Positions 1 through 6,054 of a DNA stretch of 14,079 bases are shown here, in pieces. The notes below the pieces were generated by a model. It saw nothing but the letters and a program-made list of their open reading frames with translations. It was not told the origin of the DNA and made no database searches. Each line of letters opens with the position of its first letter. Positions within the stretch are counted from its first letter, which is position 1. A program made the position numbers and the translations under genes. The DNA comes from Clostridiales bacterium (lineage in GTDB: Bacteria > Bacillota > Clostridia > Oscillospirales > Acutalibacteraceae), in the NCBI GenBank assembly GCA_020860025.1, contig JAJBVC010000216.1, forward strand, positions 1 to 14,079. The letters run 5' to 3'.

Positions 1-472
1 GGAAGAGGCAAACGAGGTTACAAATCATCCGAGTCGTTACGGCAACGTTGTTTTGGAGTCCGGTACGCAGACATTGACAGGCGAGCAAGCTCTTGCTTAT
101 TGCCGAATACGTAAAATTGATTCCGATTTCGGCAGAACGCTTCGTCAGAGAACTGTTATGACCGCAATTATAAACGGCGCTCTTCATTCTAATCCTTTTA
201 AATTATATAAAATGGCATTTAACGCCGCTCCCTATCTTGAAACAGATTTAAGCAAGGCACAGCTTTTGGGACTTATAGCTCAGGCTGCCGTTTGTGTAAC
301 AGGCGATATATATCAGACAAGGGTTCCGTTTGACGACACTTGGAGCTACGAAACAATTCAGGGCAACAGTGTAATTTCCATTGATACTCAGGAAAATAAG
401 GAACAGCTTATTGATTATATTTATAATAAGACGTCAAAAGAATTAGCCGAACTTGAGGAAGAGTCGGAATAA
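1..472 (+). CDS. LytR-CpsA-Psr (LCP) family protein, C-terminal part (5' end outside window)
   Basis: The frame is open to the left edge of the window (first full codon at base 2), so this is the C-terminal ~156 residues of a longer protein. The TTG at 53 is an internal leucine, not a start. The stretch after it reads like the LCP signature: a G-x-Q-x-L-T-G-E-Q-A-L-A-Y-C-R-I-R core followed by D-S-D-F-G-R and R-Q-R-x-V. The arginines and aspartate of this segment bind the polyprenyl pyrophosphate head group in characterised LCP proteins. Family members are membrane-anchored enzymes that transfer teichoic acids or capsule polymers from undecaprenyl carriers to peptidoglycan; the N-terminal membrane span would lie outside the window. 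The C-terminus is short and acidic, ending in a Glu-rich tail. The methyltransferase gene follows 22 bases later on the same strand, so the two are probably co-transcribed. Confidence 0.9.
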   Translation, partial: EEANEVTNHPSRYGNVVLESGTQTLTGEQALAYCRIRKIDSDFGRTLRQRTVMTAIINGALHSNPFKLYKMAFNAAPYLETDLSKAQLLGLIAQAAVCVTGDIYQTRVPFDDTWSYETIQGNSVISIDTQENKEQLIDYIYNKTSKELAELEEESE

Positions 473-494
473 ATTTTGAAAGGTTAAAGTATAT

Positions 495-1148
495 ATGAAT
501 GAAAAAACCAAAAATAAAATCATAACCCTTGTTCAGTACCCGCTGACGTTCTATGATACAGTGTGGGATATGATTATTTGTCGCACACCGCTTCACAAAT
601 ATGTTCCCTCAAAGTACAGGGAAAGTCACGGCGCAACCGGCAGTGAATCAACACGGTACTGGGTGCTTCACGACATATTTAAAAAGTCAAAATTTACAAG
701 CGATGATGTGTTTATTGACGTTGGATGCGGTAAGGGAAGAGTAATGGCTTATATGCTTCGCCGTCGTTTCCCGGGCAAAATTAAAGGGATTGAGCTTAAT
801 GACGATGTCGCAAAAATCTGCGAAAATTGGGCGAGCAGATACAGTAACACAGAAGTTATTTCAGGCGATGCGCTCAAGTATGATTACAGCGATATTACGG
901 TTATGTTTTTAGGCAGACCTTTTTTGCCAGATATGTTCAAAAATTTCATTTCAAAGATTGAAAGTGAAATGAATCATAAGCTCAAATTTTATTATTGGGT
1001 TGACCAGCAAAGCGGTAATTATCTTAATGACAGACCCGGCTGGACTCTTATAAAGCGTGAAAAGGTATATAAAAAATTCGGATTTATCATTTTGGTACGC
1101 TGGCCGCAGAGATATTCCGTGTGGGAATATGACCCGAATAATCGTTAA
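495..1148 (+). CDS. Class I SAM-dependent methyltransferase, substrate unknown
   Basis: A 217-residue protein with a Rossmann methyltransferase core. Motif I, VFIDVGCGKGRV, lies at residues 72-83. The acidic residue closing strand 2 is E100 in GIELN. A GDAL motif is at 124-127 and a hydrophobic motif IV strand (ITVMFLGRPF) at about 134-143. About 70 residues precede motif I, including a basic, aromatic segment that may recognise the substrate or membrane. There is no transmembrane helix. The ATG at 495 has a GAAAGG ribosome site 11 bases upstream. The gene follows an LCP cell-wall gene by 22 bases and ends at a bidirectional terminator, which suggests a two-gene or longer envelope-linked unit. 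The substrate cannot be deduced. The fold call is firm, the role is not. Confidence 0.85.
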   Translation: MNEKTKNKIITLVQYPLTFYDTVWDMIICRTPLHKYVPSKYRESHGATGSESTRYWVLHDIFKKSKFTSDDVFIDVGCGKGRVMAYMLRRRFPGKIKGIELNDDVAKICENWASRYSNTEVISGDALKYDYSDITVMFLGRPFLPDMFKNFISKIESEMNHKLKFYYWVDQQSGNYLNDRPGWTLIKREKVYKKFGFIILVRWPQRYSVWEYDPNNR

Positions 1149-1176
1149 ATATATAATGATATAGATACAAAACAAG

Positions 1177-1214
1177 AGGCACTGTTTTACGTAATTGTAA
1201 GACAGTGCCTTTTA
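1177..1214. terminator. Bidirectional intrinsic terminator between convergent genes
   Basis: A 14-bp stem (1177-1190 with 1197-1210, one G-U wobble) encloses a 6-base loop, GTAATT. On the + strand it is followed by TTTTAAT. On the - strand it is followed by a T-rich stretch (CTTGTTTTG). It lies 28 bases after the methyltransferase stop and 20 bases from the end of the convergent lipoprotein gene, so it can end both transcripts. Confidence 0.88.
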
Positions 1215-1230
1215 ATCTCCTTTAAGCAAC

Positions 1231-1740
1231 TTATGCTGCGATGTATGCGTCTTTAAGATGACAATAGGTGAGTTCGCCCTCCTGATATGTATCAAAAGAA
1301 CCTACAACAGATATTTCATCTCCGACCTCATAACCGCTTGGAACTTCATCGTCTGCAAGTTCAAATTCCAATCCTTGTTGGCAGCAGGCGGTAGCGTCCG
1401 CAATGATAACAGAGTAATATGTTTTGTTCGTATCAGTATCCGTATATATTGAAAATTGACCCGCCATCTTTACAATTTTTCCGATATAATCATCGGGAGT
1501 TATCATCATATTGTAAACCTCGGAATATACCATTGTACTGCTCAATGAGGTTAAGTCCAAATCAATATCATCAGAAGTATCAACCTCCTGCGATAAAGTT
1601 TCTTCGCTGTCGTCAGCAGTTGTTTGCACCGAAGTTTCCTCGGCTTCGGCAGTGTCGGTGCTTTCGCTGTTTGAGGAGCATCCGCTGAAAATAAAAATAA
1701 TTGATAAAATCGCCATAAAAATTGCTAATGTTTTTTTCAT
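1231..1740 (-). CDS. Lipoprotein with OB-fold-like C-terminal domain, linked to zinc importer
   Basis: A 169-residue predicted lipoprotein. It has a short basic N-terminus, a hydrophobic stretch and a lipobox ending FSGC (Cys 21), then an acidic/Ser/Thr-rich linker to about residue 65. The C-terminal ~100 residues resemble a small beta-barrel: a Y-I-G-K-x-V-x-M-x-G strand, a Y-Y-S-V-I-I strand, then A-T-A-C-C-Q-Q-G-L, a V-G-D-E-I-x-V-x-G turn and a final Y-C-H-L strand. This resembles the OB-like C-terminal domain of the YcgQ/TIGR03943 family (recalled similarity), which also carries a Cys-Cys motif. The start codon overlaps the znuB stop as ATGA, with AAAGG upstream, so translation is coupled to the importer. 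A role in extracellular zinc handling is inferred from position and from the CC and Cys-His residues. Confidence 0.72.
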   Translation of the reverse strand: MKKTLAIFMAILSIIFIFSGCSSNSESTDTAEAEETSVQTTADDSEETLSQEVDTSDDIDLDLTSLSSTMVYSEVYNMMITPDDYIGKIVKMAGQFSIYTDTDTNKTYYSVIIADATACCQQGLEFELADDEVPSGYEVGDEISVVGSFDTYQEGELTYCHLKDAYIAA

Positions 1741-2591
1741 ATTCTAACACCTTTCTTTATTGTGCCCGCAAGGGAGCAGATTAAGAATGCTACCAAATCG
1801 GCAGCTACGATAGTTGAGCCGACAGGAGTTCCCATTAAAACCGATATTATAATTCCAAGTACTGTGCATACAACCGACAGCACCGCACTGAAAAGTATTA
1901 CGGATTTAAAGCTTTTAAATATTCGCATTGCAGAGAGCGCCGGGAATATAATAAGTGCCGAAATCAGCAGTGAGCCTACAAGGTTCATAGCAAGAACGAT
2001 TATAACGGCTATTGTGATAGAAATGATAAGGTTATAAGCGCTTGCCTTTATTCCTGTTGCTCTTGCAAAGCTTTCATCAAATGTAACAGCAAAAATTTTA
2101 TTATAAAATATACAAAATACAACTATGACTATTATTGAAAATATCGTACATAAAATAACATCGGATTGCGTCAGCGTGAGAATTGAAACAGAGCCGAACA
2201 GCGTACTGCAAACGTCTCCGCTCAGGTTTGACGACGATGAGAAAATGTTCATTACAAGATAGCCTATAGCAAGCGACGAAACAGAAATCATTGCAAGCGA
2301 TGCGTCGCCTTTGATTTTTGCTTTTTGCCCTGCGTTTAAAAGCAGGATTGCACTTATAATTGTAACAGGCATAACGATAATCGTATCATTTGTCAGGTTA
2401 AGTACAGCGGCAACAGCCATTGCGCCAAATGCAACGTGAGACAATCCGTCGCCTATAAATGAAAATCTTTTTAAAACGAGTGTTACTCCCAAAAGAGAGG
2501 AGCAAAGCGCAATCAGAACACCTGTTATAAGCGCATAACGAACAAAAGGATATTCAAAGTAAATAGTCAGTTTTTCAAATAATTCACTCAT
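1737..2591 (-). CDS. znuB: Zinc/metal ABC transporter permease (ABC-3 family)
   Basis: A 284-residue, almost wholly hydrophobic protein with about eight membrane spans, the usual size for ZnuB/MntB-type (ABC-3) permeases. The segment L-x-x-R-F-S-F-I-G-D-G-L-S-H-V-A-F-G-A near residues 40-58 is the hallmark of this family. A second conserved region, A-R-A-T-G-I-K, sits at about 180 in the loop expected to contact the ATPase. It would form the membrane channel that passes Zn2+ (possibly Mn2+) from the binding lipoprotein into the cytoplasm. Its start lies inside the end of znuC (8-base overlap) and its stop overlaps the next gene as ATGA. Zinc is favoured over manganese because of the partner genes, but family members are not safely separated by sequence alone. 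Confidence 0.93.
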   Translation of the reverse strand: MSELFEKLTIYFEYPFVRYALITGVLIALCSSLLGVTLVLKRFSFIGDGLSHVAFGAMAVAAVLNLTNDTIIVMPVTIISAILLLNAGQKAKIKGDASLAMISVSSLAIGYLVMNIFSSSSNLSGDVCSTLFGSVSILTLTQSDVILCTIFSIIVIVVFCIFYNKIFAVTFDESFARATGIKASAYNLIISITIAVIIVLAMNLVGSLLISALIIFPALSAMRIFKSFKSVILFSAVLSVVCTVLGIIISVLMGTPVGSTIVAADLVAFLICSLAGTIKKGVRI

Positions 2592-3282
2592 TTTCTTCGC
2601 CCTCCTTTAAGTAAGGAAATTTTTCCAAATATTCATCCTTTGTTCCAAAAAAGAAGGATGGGCCGATACTTAGTATATGAGTTGCGTATTTAAGCGTAGC
2701 GTCAATGTCGTGTGAAATCATAATCACAGTCATTCCCGAACTGTTGAGCGATTTTGTTAAAGCGTACATTTCAGCCGAAGCCGTAGGGTCAAGACCCGAT
2801 ATAGGCTCGTCAAGCAAAATTATTTTTTCTGCGGCGCATAATGCTCTTGCAAGGAGCGTTCGCTGCTGCTGACCGCCCGATAATTCACGGTAGCATTTTT
2901 TTGCAAGGTTTCCTATATTAACCTTTTCCATATTTTCTACGGCTCTTTGCTTTTCTTTTTTAGTATAAAATGGGCGAAGTCCGCAGTGATTAAGACAGCC
3001 TGAAAGTACTATCTCCTCAACCGAAGCGGGAAAATCTCTTTGCATATCCGTTTGCTGTGGCAGGTAACCTATTTCGTTGCTTTTAAGCCCGTCGCCAAAT
3101 TCAATATCTCCCTGAATAGGTGCGTGAAGATTAAGAAGTGCTTTCATAAGTGTGCTTTTGCCTGAGCCGTTTTCGCCTATAATACAAAGGTAGTCGCCTG
3201 CGTTTACGCTAAACGAAATATTTTTTGCAATTACCTTACCCTCATATCCGAGGGATAGGTCTTTACATATTATTTGTGCCAT
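2584..3282 (-). CDS. znuC: Zinc/metal ABC transporter ATP-binding protein
   Basis: A 232-residue ABC ATPase of standard length for ZnuC. Walker A is GENGSGKST (36-44), the Q-loop glutamine is near Q76, the signature LSGGQQQR is at 134-141, Walker B plus catalytic glutamate is IILLDEP (154-160), the D-loop follows as S-G-L-D-P, and the H-loop histidine is H191. All catalytic elements are intact. It would dimerise on the cytoplasmic face of the ZnuB permease and drive import by ATP hydrolysis. A strong GGAGG site sits 7 bases before the ATG, only 12 bases after the znuA stop. The C-terminal tail is short and acidic and its last codons overlap the znuB start. Confidence 0.95.
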   Translation of the reverse strand: MAQIICKDLSLGYEGKVIAKNISFSVNAGDYLCIIGENGSGKSTLMKALLNLHAPIQGDIEFGDGLKSNEIGYLPQQTDMQRDFPASVEEIVLSGCLNHCGLRPFYTKKEKQRAVENMEKVNIGNLAKKCYRELSGGQQQRTLLARALCAAEKIILLDEPISGLDPTASAEMYALTKSLNSSGMTVIMISHDIDATLKYATHILSIGPSFFFGTKDEYLEKFPYLKEGEENE

Positions 3283-3294
3283 GATTTGCCTCCG

Positions 3295-4284
3295 TTAACT
3301 AAGCGCAGTTTTGAGCGTTTCAAAATTTTCTTCCATAATATCAAGGTAATTTGCCGAATTTTCAATATCAGTCGCAGTAATTGACTGCATTGAATTCATT
3401 GAAAGAATTTCCTGATTTTGATTTTCCGTACTGCTTATTACAGTGTTTGCAATATCGCAGTCTGAATCCTCAAGCGTCATTACATATTTAAGGTCAAGCT
3501 CGTCTACTTTTTCAGCTAAAAATTTAATTGTTTCAAAGCTTGCTTCCGTTTCGGCGGAGCATCCTGAAAAAGCGGCATAATATGAAAGTCCGTAATCATC
3601 GGCAAGATAGCGAAACGGGAATCTGTCGGCAAATAAAAGAGTGGTTGTTGCGGCATTGTCGACAACATTTTGATATTCAGCCTCAAGCTCTGAAAGTGAA
3701 CTTATATACTGTGAAGCGTTTTCACTGTAGGCTTCGGCATTATCGCTGTCAATTTCGGCAATTTTGTCGGCAATTTCACTGCATAAAATCTCTGCATTTT
3801 TCAGCGAGAGCCAAACGTGCTCGTCATATTCTGCTTCGCCGTCGGCATCTTCTTCCTCTTCTTCCTCAATTTCCATTCCCTCAACAGTTTCCTCTTCCTT
3901 TGCGTCGCTTCCCAAGGTGTCGAGAAGATTTATTGTCACCATATTTTCATTGGTTGCCTGGGCAAGTGTATCGTCAACCCATTCGTCTGATTCACCGCCG
4001 ACGTAAATAAATAAATCGCATTTTGAAACTTTTACTATATCCTCACTTGTCGGCTGATAGTTGTGCAGGTCAACTCCGCTGTCGAGTAAAAGCGTCAGTT
4101 CAACATCATCCGCAAGGTCACCTAAAATTTGTTTTGCCCAGTCGTATTGCGGGAAAATTGTACAAACAATACTTATTTTTTCATTTGAATTTTCTGTGTC
4201 AGTTTCACTTGTGCCGCCTGAACAGGCTGAAAATAGCGAACAAACCATAAGCACTGTCAGCAGACACGAAATTATTTTTTTCAT
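3295..4284 (-). CDS. znuA: Zinc ABC transporter substrate-binding lipoprotein, acidic-loop variant
   Basis: A 329-residue metal-binding lipoprotein of the ZnuA/TroA cluster A-I family. The signal peptide ends in a lipobox, L-F-S-A-C (Cys 21). The first half carries V-D-L-H-N-Y-Q-P-T with ligand candidate H74. The second ligand is H156 in Y-D-E-H-V-W-L-S. The usual third-His segment reads L-L-F-A-D-R-F-P-F-R-Y, with Asp (D220) where histidine is normal. The mobile loop before H156 (residues 129-155) is almost pure Glu/Asp with no histidine, unlike the His-rich loop of many ZnuA proteins. I chose the ATG at 4284 because a GAGG site lies 8 bases upstream; the TTG two codons earlier would leave only 3 bases. 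It heads the znuACB-lipoprotein operon. Zn2+ is the likely cargo; Mn2+ is possible. Confidence 0.9.
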   Translation of the reverse strand: MKKIISCLLTVLMVCSLFSACSGGTSETDTENSNEKISIVCTIFPQYDWAKQILGDLADDVELTLLLDSGVDLHNYQPTSEDIVKVSKCDLFIYVGGESDEWVDDTLAQATNENMVTINLLDTLGSDAKEEETVEGMEIEEEEEEDADGEAEYDEHVWLSLKNAEILCSEIADKIAEIDSDNAEAYSENASQYISSLSELEAEYQNVVDNAATTTLLFADRFPFRYLADDYGLSYYAAFSGCSAETEASFETIKFLAEKVDELDLKYVMTLEDSDCDIANTVISSTENQNQEILSMNSMQSITATDIENSANYLDIMEENFETLKTALS

Positions 4285-4308
4285 AATCAAAACCTCATAT
4301 TCTCATAC

Positions 4309-4349
4309 TAATATTATTTATTATCTTAAAAAAGGGTAGAAAAATACAA
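4309..4349 (-). promoter_or_regulatory. Candidate znuA-proximal promoter with AT-rich palindromic operator
   Basis: Read on the - strand, TTGTAT (4344-4349) and GATAAT (4320-4325) are 18 bases apart, placing a start near 4313 and a leader of about 28 bases before the znuA ATG. The -10 region overlaps a 12-base AT-rich element (4309-4320) that recurs exactly at 4426-4437. Fur-family repressors such as Zur bind AT-rich palindromes, so this could be an operator. AT richness makes chance matches easy. Confidence 0.4.
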
Positions 4350-4420
4350 GGGCATACCCATACATATATTAACGTATGAGAAACAAACCCGCTTGCGGCA
4401 GGCATACTTCACCCTTGTAT
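4344..4420 (-). promoter_or_regulatory. Structured RNA leader or attenuator-like element upstream of znuA
   Basis: On the - strand RNA, ATACAAGGG (4420-4412) pairs perfectly with CCCTTGTAT (4352-4344), closing a 59-base interior, and the right arm is followed by TTTTTCT like an intrinsic terminator. Inside are a CCGC-AA-GCGG hairpin and a CATACG/TGTATG hairpin. Three copies of GTATG (near 4407-4403, 4363-4359 and 4357-4353) compete for one CATAC (4378-4374), so mutually exclusive folds are possible. It sits between the 98-residue membrane protein gene and znuA and could end one transcript or attenuate the next. I could not match it to a riboswitch class that I know. Confidence 0.5.
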
Positions 4421-4422
4421 AA

Positions 4423-4436
4423 AAATAATATTATTT
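4423..4436. repeat. 14-base perfect AT palindrome, half of a 12-base direct repeat pair
   Basis: AAATAATATTATTT at 4423-4436 is a perfect palindrome overlapping the stop of the 98-residue gene. Within it, TAATATTATTTA (4426-4437) is repeated in the same orientation at 4309-4320, so the two copies bracket the structured leader of znuA. They could be paired operator sites or chance AT similarity. Confidence 0.4.
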
Positions 4437-4731
4437 AGTTTGAGATTTTGACTTTCAGTTCAACAGGCGTAACAAAATGGCCACGTTCAAACGATGACAG
4501 GATAATAACGGTTAAAAAGAAAACCGCTTTAACCGCAAATAACAGTCCGTCGGAATCTGAGACTGTGTCGTTTAAATTTTTAAGGCAATTTTGAATTGTA
4601 ACGCAAATTCTGCAATCATCGCCTTGACATGTATGATTTGCTTCAAATACAACAAAGCATGACGAAAGAATAACCGCAATAAGCATAATTGCAGCAAGTA
4701 TTCGTGCATAAGTTTTCTTGTACTTTAACAT
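4435..4731 (-). CDS. Small membrane protein with His-Cys-rich extracytoplasmic motif
   Basis: A 98-residue protein with two hydrophobic segments, about residues 10-28 and 63-80. Between them is a short loop, N-H-T-C-Q-G-D-D-C-R-I-C (residues 32-43, an H-x-C-x4-C-x2-C arrangement), followed by one more Cys at about 49. With a basic N-terminus inside, the loop would face outward, suitable for metal binding or redox. I recall similar E-A-x-H-x-C-x-G-x-D-C-x-I-C proteins as uncharacterised in Clostridia but know of no function. It lies upstream of znuA on the same strand behind its own promoter, so a zinc-linked role is an inference from position. The ATG at 4731 is preceded by an in-frame stop three codons upstream and has no clear ribosome site. 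This is a real gene with a tentative role. Confidence 0.68.
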   Translation of the reverse strand: MLKYKKTYARILAAIMLIAVILSSCFVVFEANHTCQGDDCRICVTIQNCLKNLNDTVSDSDGLLFAVKAVFFLTVIILSSFERGHFVTPVELKVKISN

Positions 4732-4772
4732 ATCGGTTCACATAGTCCTTTAATTACAGAAGTAAGTTTTTA

Positions 4773-4811
4773 AATTTACAGACGGTAAATTCAATACATC
4801 TTAACAAGATG
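4773..4811 (-). promoter_or_regulatory. Two hairpins in the 5' leader of the 98-residue membrane protein gene
   Basis: Two perfect inverted repeats lie between the promoter and the start: AATTTAC/GTAAATT (4773-4779 with 4785-4791, 5-base loop) and CATCTT/AAGATG (4797-4802 with 4806-4811, 3-base loop). The first also has the form of an operator for a dimeric repressor. Neither is followed by a T-run on the - strand, so they are not ordinary terminators. Confidence 0.35.
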
Positions 4812-4838
4812 AAATGATGTTAACCTAAATCATATTAA

Positions 4839-4867
4839 ATGATACCACTGTCAAATTAAAAAGTCAA
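4839..4867 (-). promoter_or_regulatory. Sigma-A-type promoter for the 98-residue membrane protein
   Basis: On the - strand, TTGACT (4862-4867) and TATCAT (4839-4844) are separated by exactly 17 bases. This predicts a start near 4832 and a leader of about 100 bases containing two hairpins. Read-through past the gene could also feed znuA. Confidence 0.6.
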
Positions 4868-4901
4868 TACGCTCGTGCGAATAAGCACTTGTAAAATAAA
4901 A

Positions 4902-5138
4902 CTATAAGATGACGGCTATAATTGAAACAATAGCGGCTACTGCGATTACAGGCAGAGTTATTGCCCATAAACAGCCACTGCATCCAAACGGTCTGCGACG
5001 CCATCTTCTTCTTGGTGGGGGAGGTGGGCCACCCCATCCGTTTCCTCTTCCGCCGAATCCACCTGGGCCTCCGCCAAATCCTCCAGGGCCACCGCCGTGA
5101 CCTCCGGGGCCACCCGGGCCTCCCGGTCCCATAGGCAT
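4902..5138 (-). CDS. Glycine/proline-rich tail-anchored small protein
   Basis: A 78-residue protein in three parts. Residues 1-36 are a low-complexity Gly-Pro tract built on G-G-P-G-G and G-G-F-G-G units. Residues 37-50 hold a run of five prolines and then a strongly basic stretch, R-R-R-W-R-R-R. The C-terminus starts with G-C-S-G-C-L-W (a C-x-x-C at the membrane edge) and continues as one hydrophobic helix to the end. No signal peptide is visible, so it is probably anchored by its tail with the Gly-rich part in the cytoplasm. A GGAG site lies 9 bases before the ATG and a near-consensus promoter sits upstream, so it is a real, separately expressed gene despite its composition. The coding region is far more GC-rich than its surroundings, as glycine and proline codons require. 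Function unknown. Confidence 0.72.
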   Translation of the reverse strand: MPMGPGGPGGPGGHGGGPGGFGGGPGGFGGRGNGWGGPPPPPRRRWRRRPFGCSGCLWAITLPVIAVAAIVSIIAVIL

Positions 5139-5217
5139 ATTAACATCTCCAATCTTAAATCCTGTTCAAAAAATAATTAAGGTCGTTTATATAAAAATAT
5201 CTTATTTGTTTGCTTTA

Positions 5218-5246
5218 ATTATACTATCAAATTTATCAAAACGCAA
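5218..5246 (-). promoter_or_regulatory. Strong sigma-A-type promoter for the glycine-rich protein
   Basis: On the - strand, TTGCGT (5241-5246) and a perfect TATAAT (5218-5223) are spaced 17 bases apart. The start would be near 5211, giving a leader of about 70 bases. The rest of the 208-base spacer (5139-5346) is AT-rich; I see no convincing terminator for the upstream operon in it, only weak AT stems and T-runs near 5325-5335. Confidence 0.65.
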
Positions 5247-5346
5247 TAACTACAGAAAAAGTGTGACAAATTATTCATAAGCTTTTAACTTTTTATAGCT
5301 GATTTTTCTGTTTTAAGACTTAAATTAAAAAAACATCAAAACTATA

Positions 5347-6054
5347 TCACAATTTTTTCTTGCTAAACTGCTTTTTGTGCAGTTCTTTCATTCCGTCAAC
5401 CTCGTCGCAAATTTCCTTTAAATTGCAATTTTTACAGTCAAAGAGAATATTATCGAAAATATGATTTAACGCAGACGTGGTATCTTTGATTTTTTCCGCA
5501 AGGCGGTAAAGCTCATCAAATTTATCAAATTCGGTTAAGAAAATGATTTGAACGCTTTTTACAGTCGGATTTTTTAAATACTCTTCAATCAGTGCGCTGC
5601 CGTAATCAGCGAAAGTAACCTTGTTTTTTACAGCGGCTTTGCTCACACGAATTTGCTCACGCATATTAAGCGCCGAAGCTCTCGTCATAAATCCGTCAAG
5701 GAAAATGTTATATCTTATGAGTTCAAGCTCCTTGATTTTGTCAAAAGCGCTTTCCTCATCAATATCGTCTATTTCAAGCAAAACGATTTTTCCGAAAGGG
5801 GAGTCGCCTTTTATTTCCGTAATATCTTTTCCGAAAAGCAAAATATCATTGTCAAAATGCATATTACTGCTGACAGCCATTGTGCTGACGCACGGCTTTT
5901 GATTACCGCCGAGTTCAAAGGCTGTGTCTTTAAGAAAAAGAATATCGTTTTTACCGCCGTGTTTTAATGTCGATTTTTTACAGCAAAACCTCTTGCCGCT
6001 GTTAGTGGGCAAAAGGTTTTTGATTTGTTCAATAATTTTGTCGTACAGGGTCAT
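5347..6054 (-). CDS. CdhC/acetyl-CoA-synthase-like protein lacking a full A-cluster
   Basis: A 235-residue protein that reads like the middle domain of the acetyl-CoA synthase beta subunit (AcsB/CdhC). Residues 47-63 hold F-E-L-G-G followed by a Cys-containing stretch. Residues 86-97 give P-F-G-K-I-V-L-L-E-I. Residues 110-175 match the E-x-x-I-R-x-x-x-x-x-x-x-G-x-M-x-R-x-x region that in ACS precedes the A-cluster. The C-terminus has C207-x2-C210-x5-C216 followed by D-E-V-D-G-M-K-E-L-H, not the C-x2-C-x8-C-x9-C and later C-G-C of the Ni-Fe-S A-cluster. So it is ACS-derived but cannot carry the usual catalytic site. It is last in the six-gene operon and its start overlaps the preceding stop as TAATG. 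It may be a corrinoid or Fe-S partner or a scaffold. The family call is from remembered motifs. Confidence 0.66.
   Translation of the reverse strand: MTLYDKIIEQIKNLLPTNSGKRFCCKKSTLKHGGKNDILFLKDTAFELGGNQKPCVSTMAVSSNMHFDNDILLFGKDITEIKGDSPFGKIVLLEIDDIDEESAFDKIKELELIRYNIFLDGFMTRASALNMREQIRVSKAAVKNKVTFADYGSALIEEYLKNPTVKSVQIIFLTEFDKFDELYRLAEKIKDTTSALNHIFDNILFDCKNCNLKEICDEVDGMKELHKKQFSKKKL

Noticed and set aside
3528..4010. + strand frames opposite znuA, rich in Ser, Phe, Arg or His
   Set aside because: They are antisense shadows of the acidic znuA coding sequence and have no start signals.
4344..4420. Known riboswitch or self-cleaving ribozyme (cobalamin, Mn yybP-ykoY, NiCo, twister and hammerhead were considered)
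   Set aside because: The conserved core sequences of these classes, as I remember them, are not present, although CCGCAAGCGG looks superficially familiar.
4860..4895. Possible terminator after the glycine-rich gene (GTGC/GCAC stem)
   Set aside because: Only 4 bp of stem, and the T-run is about 15 bases away and overlaps the next promoter.
4909..5152. Other frames across the glycine-rich gene (a + strand Pro-rich frame and a second - strand frame)
   Set aside because: Only the 78-residue frame has a GGAG site at proper spacing and ends in a clean transmembrane helix; the others mirror its repetitive codons.
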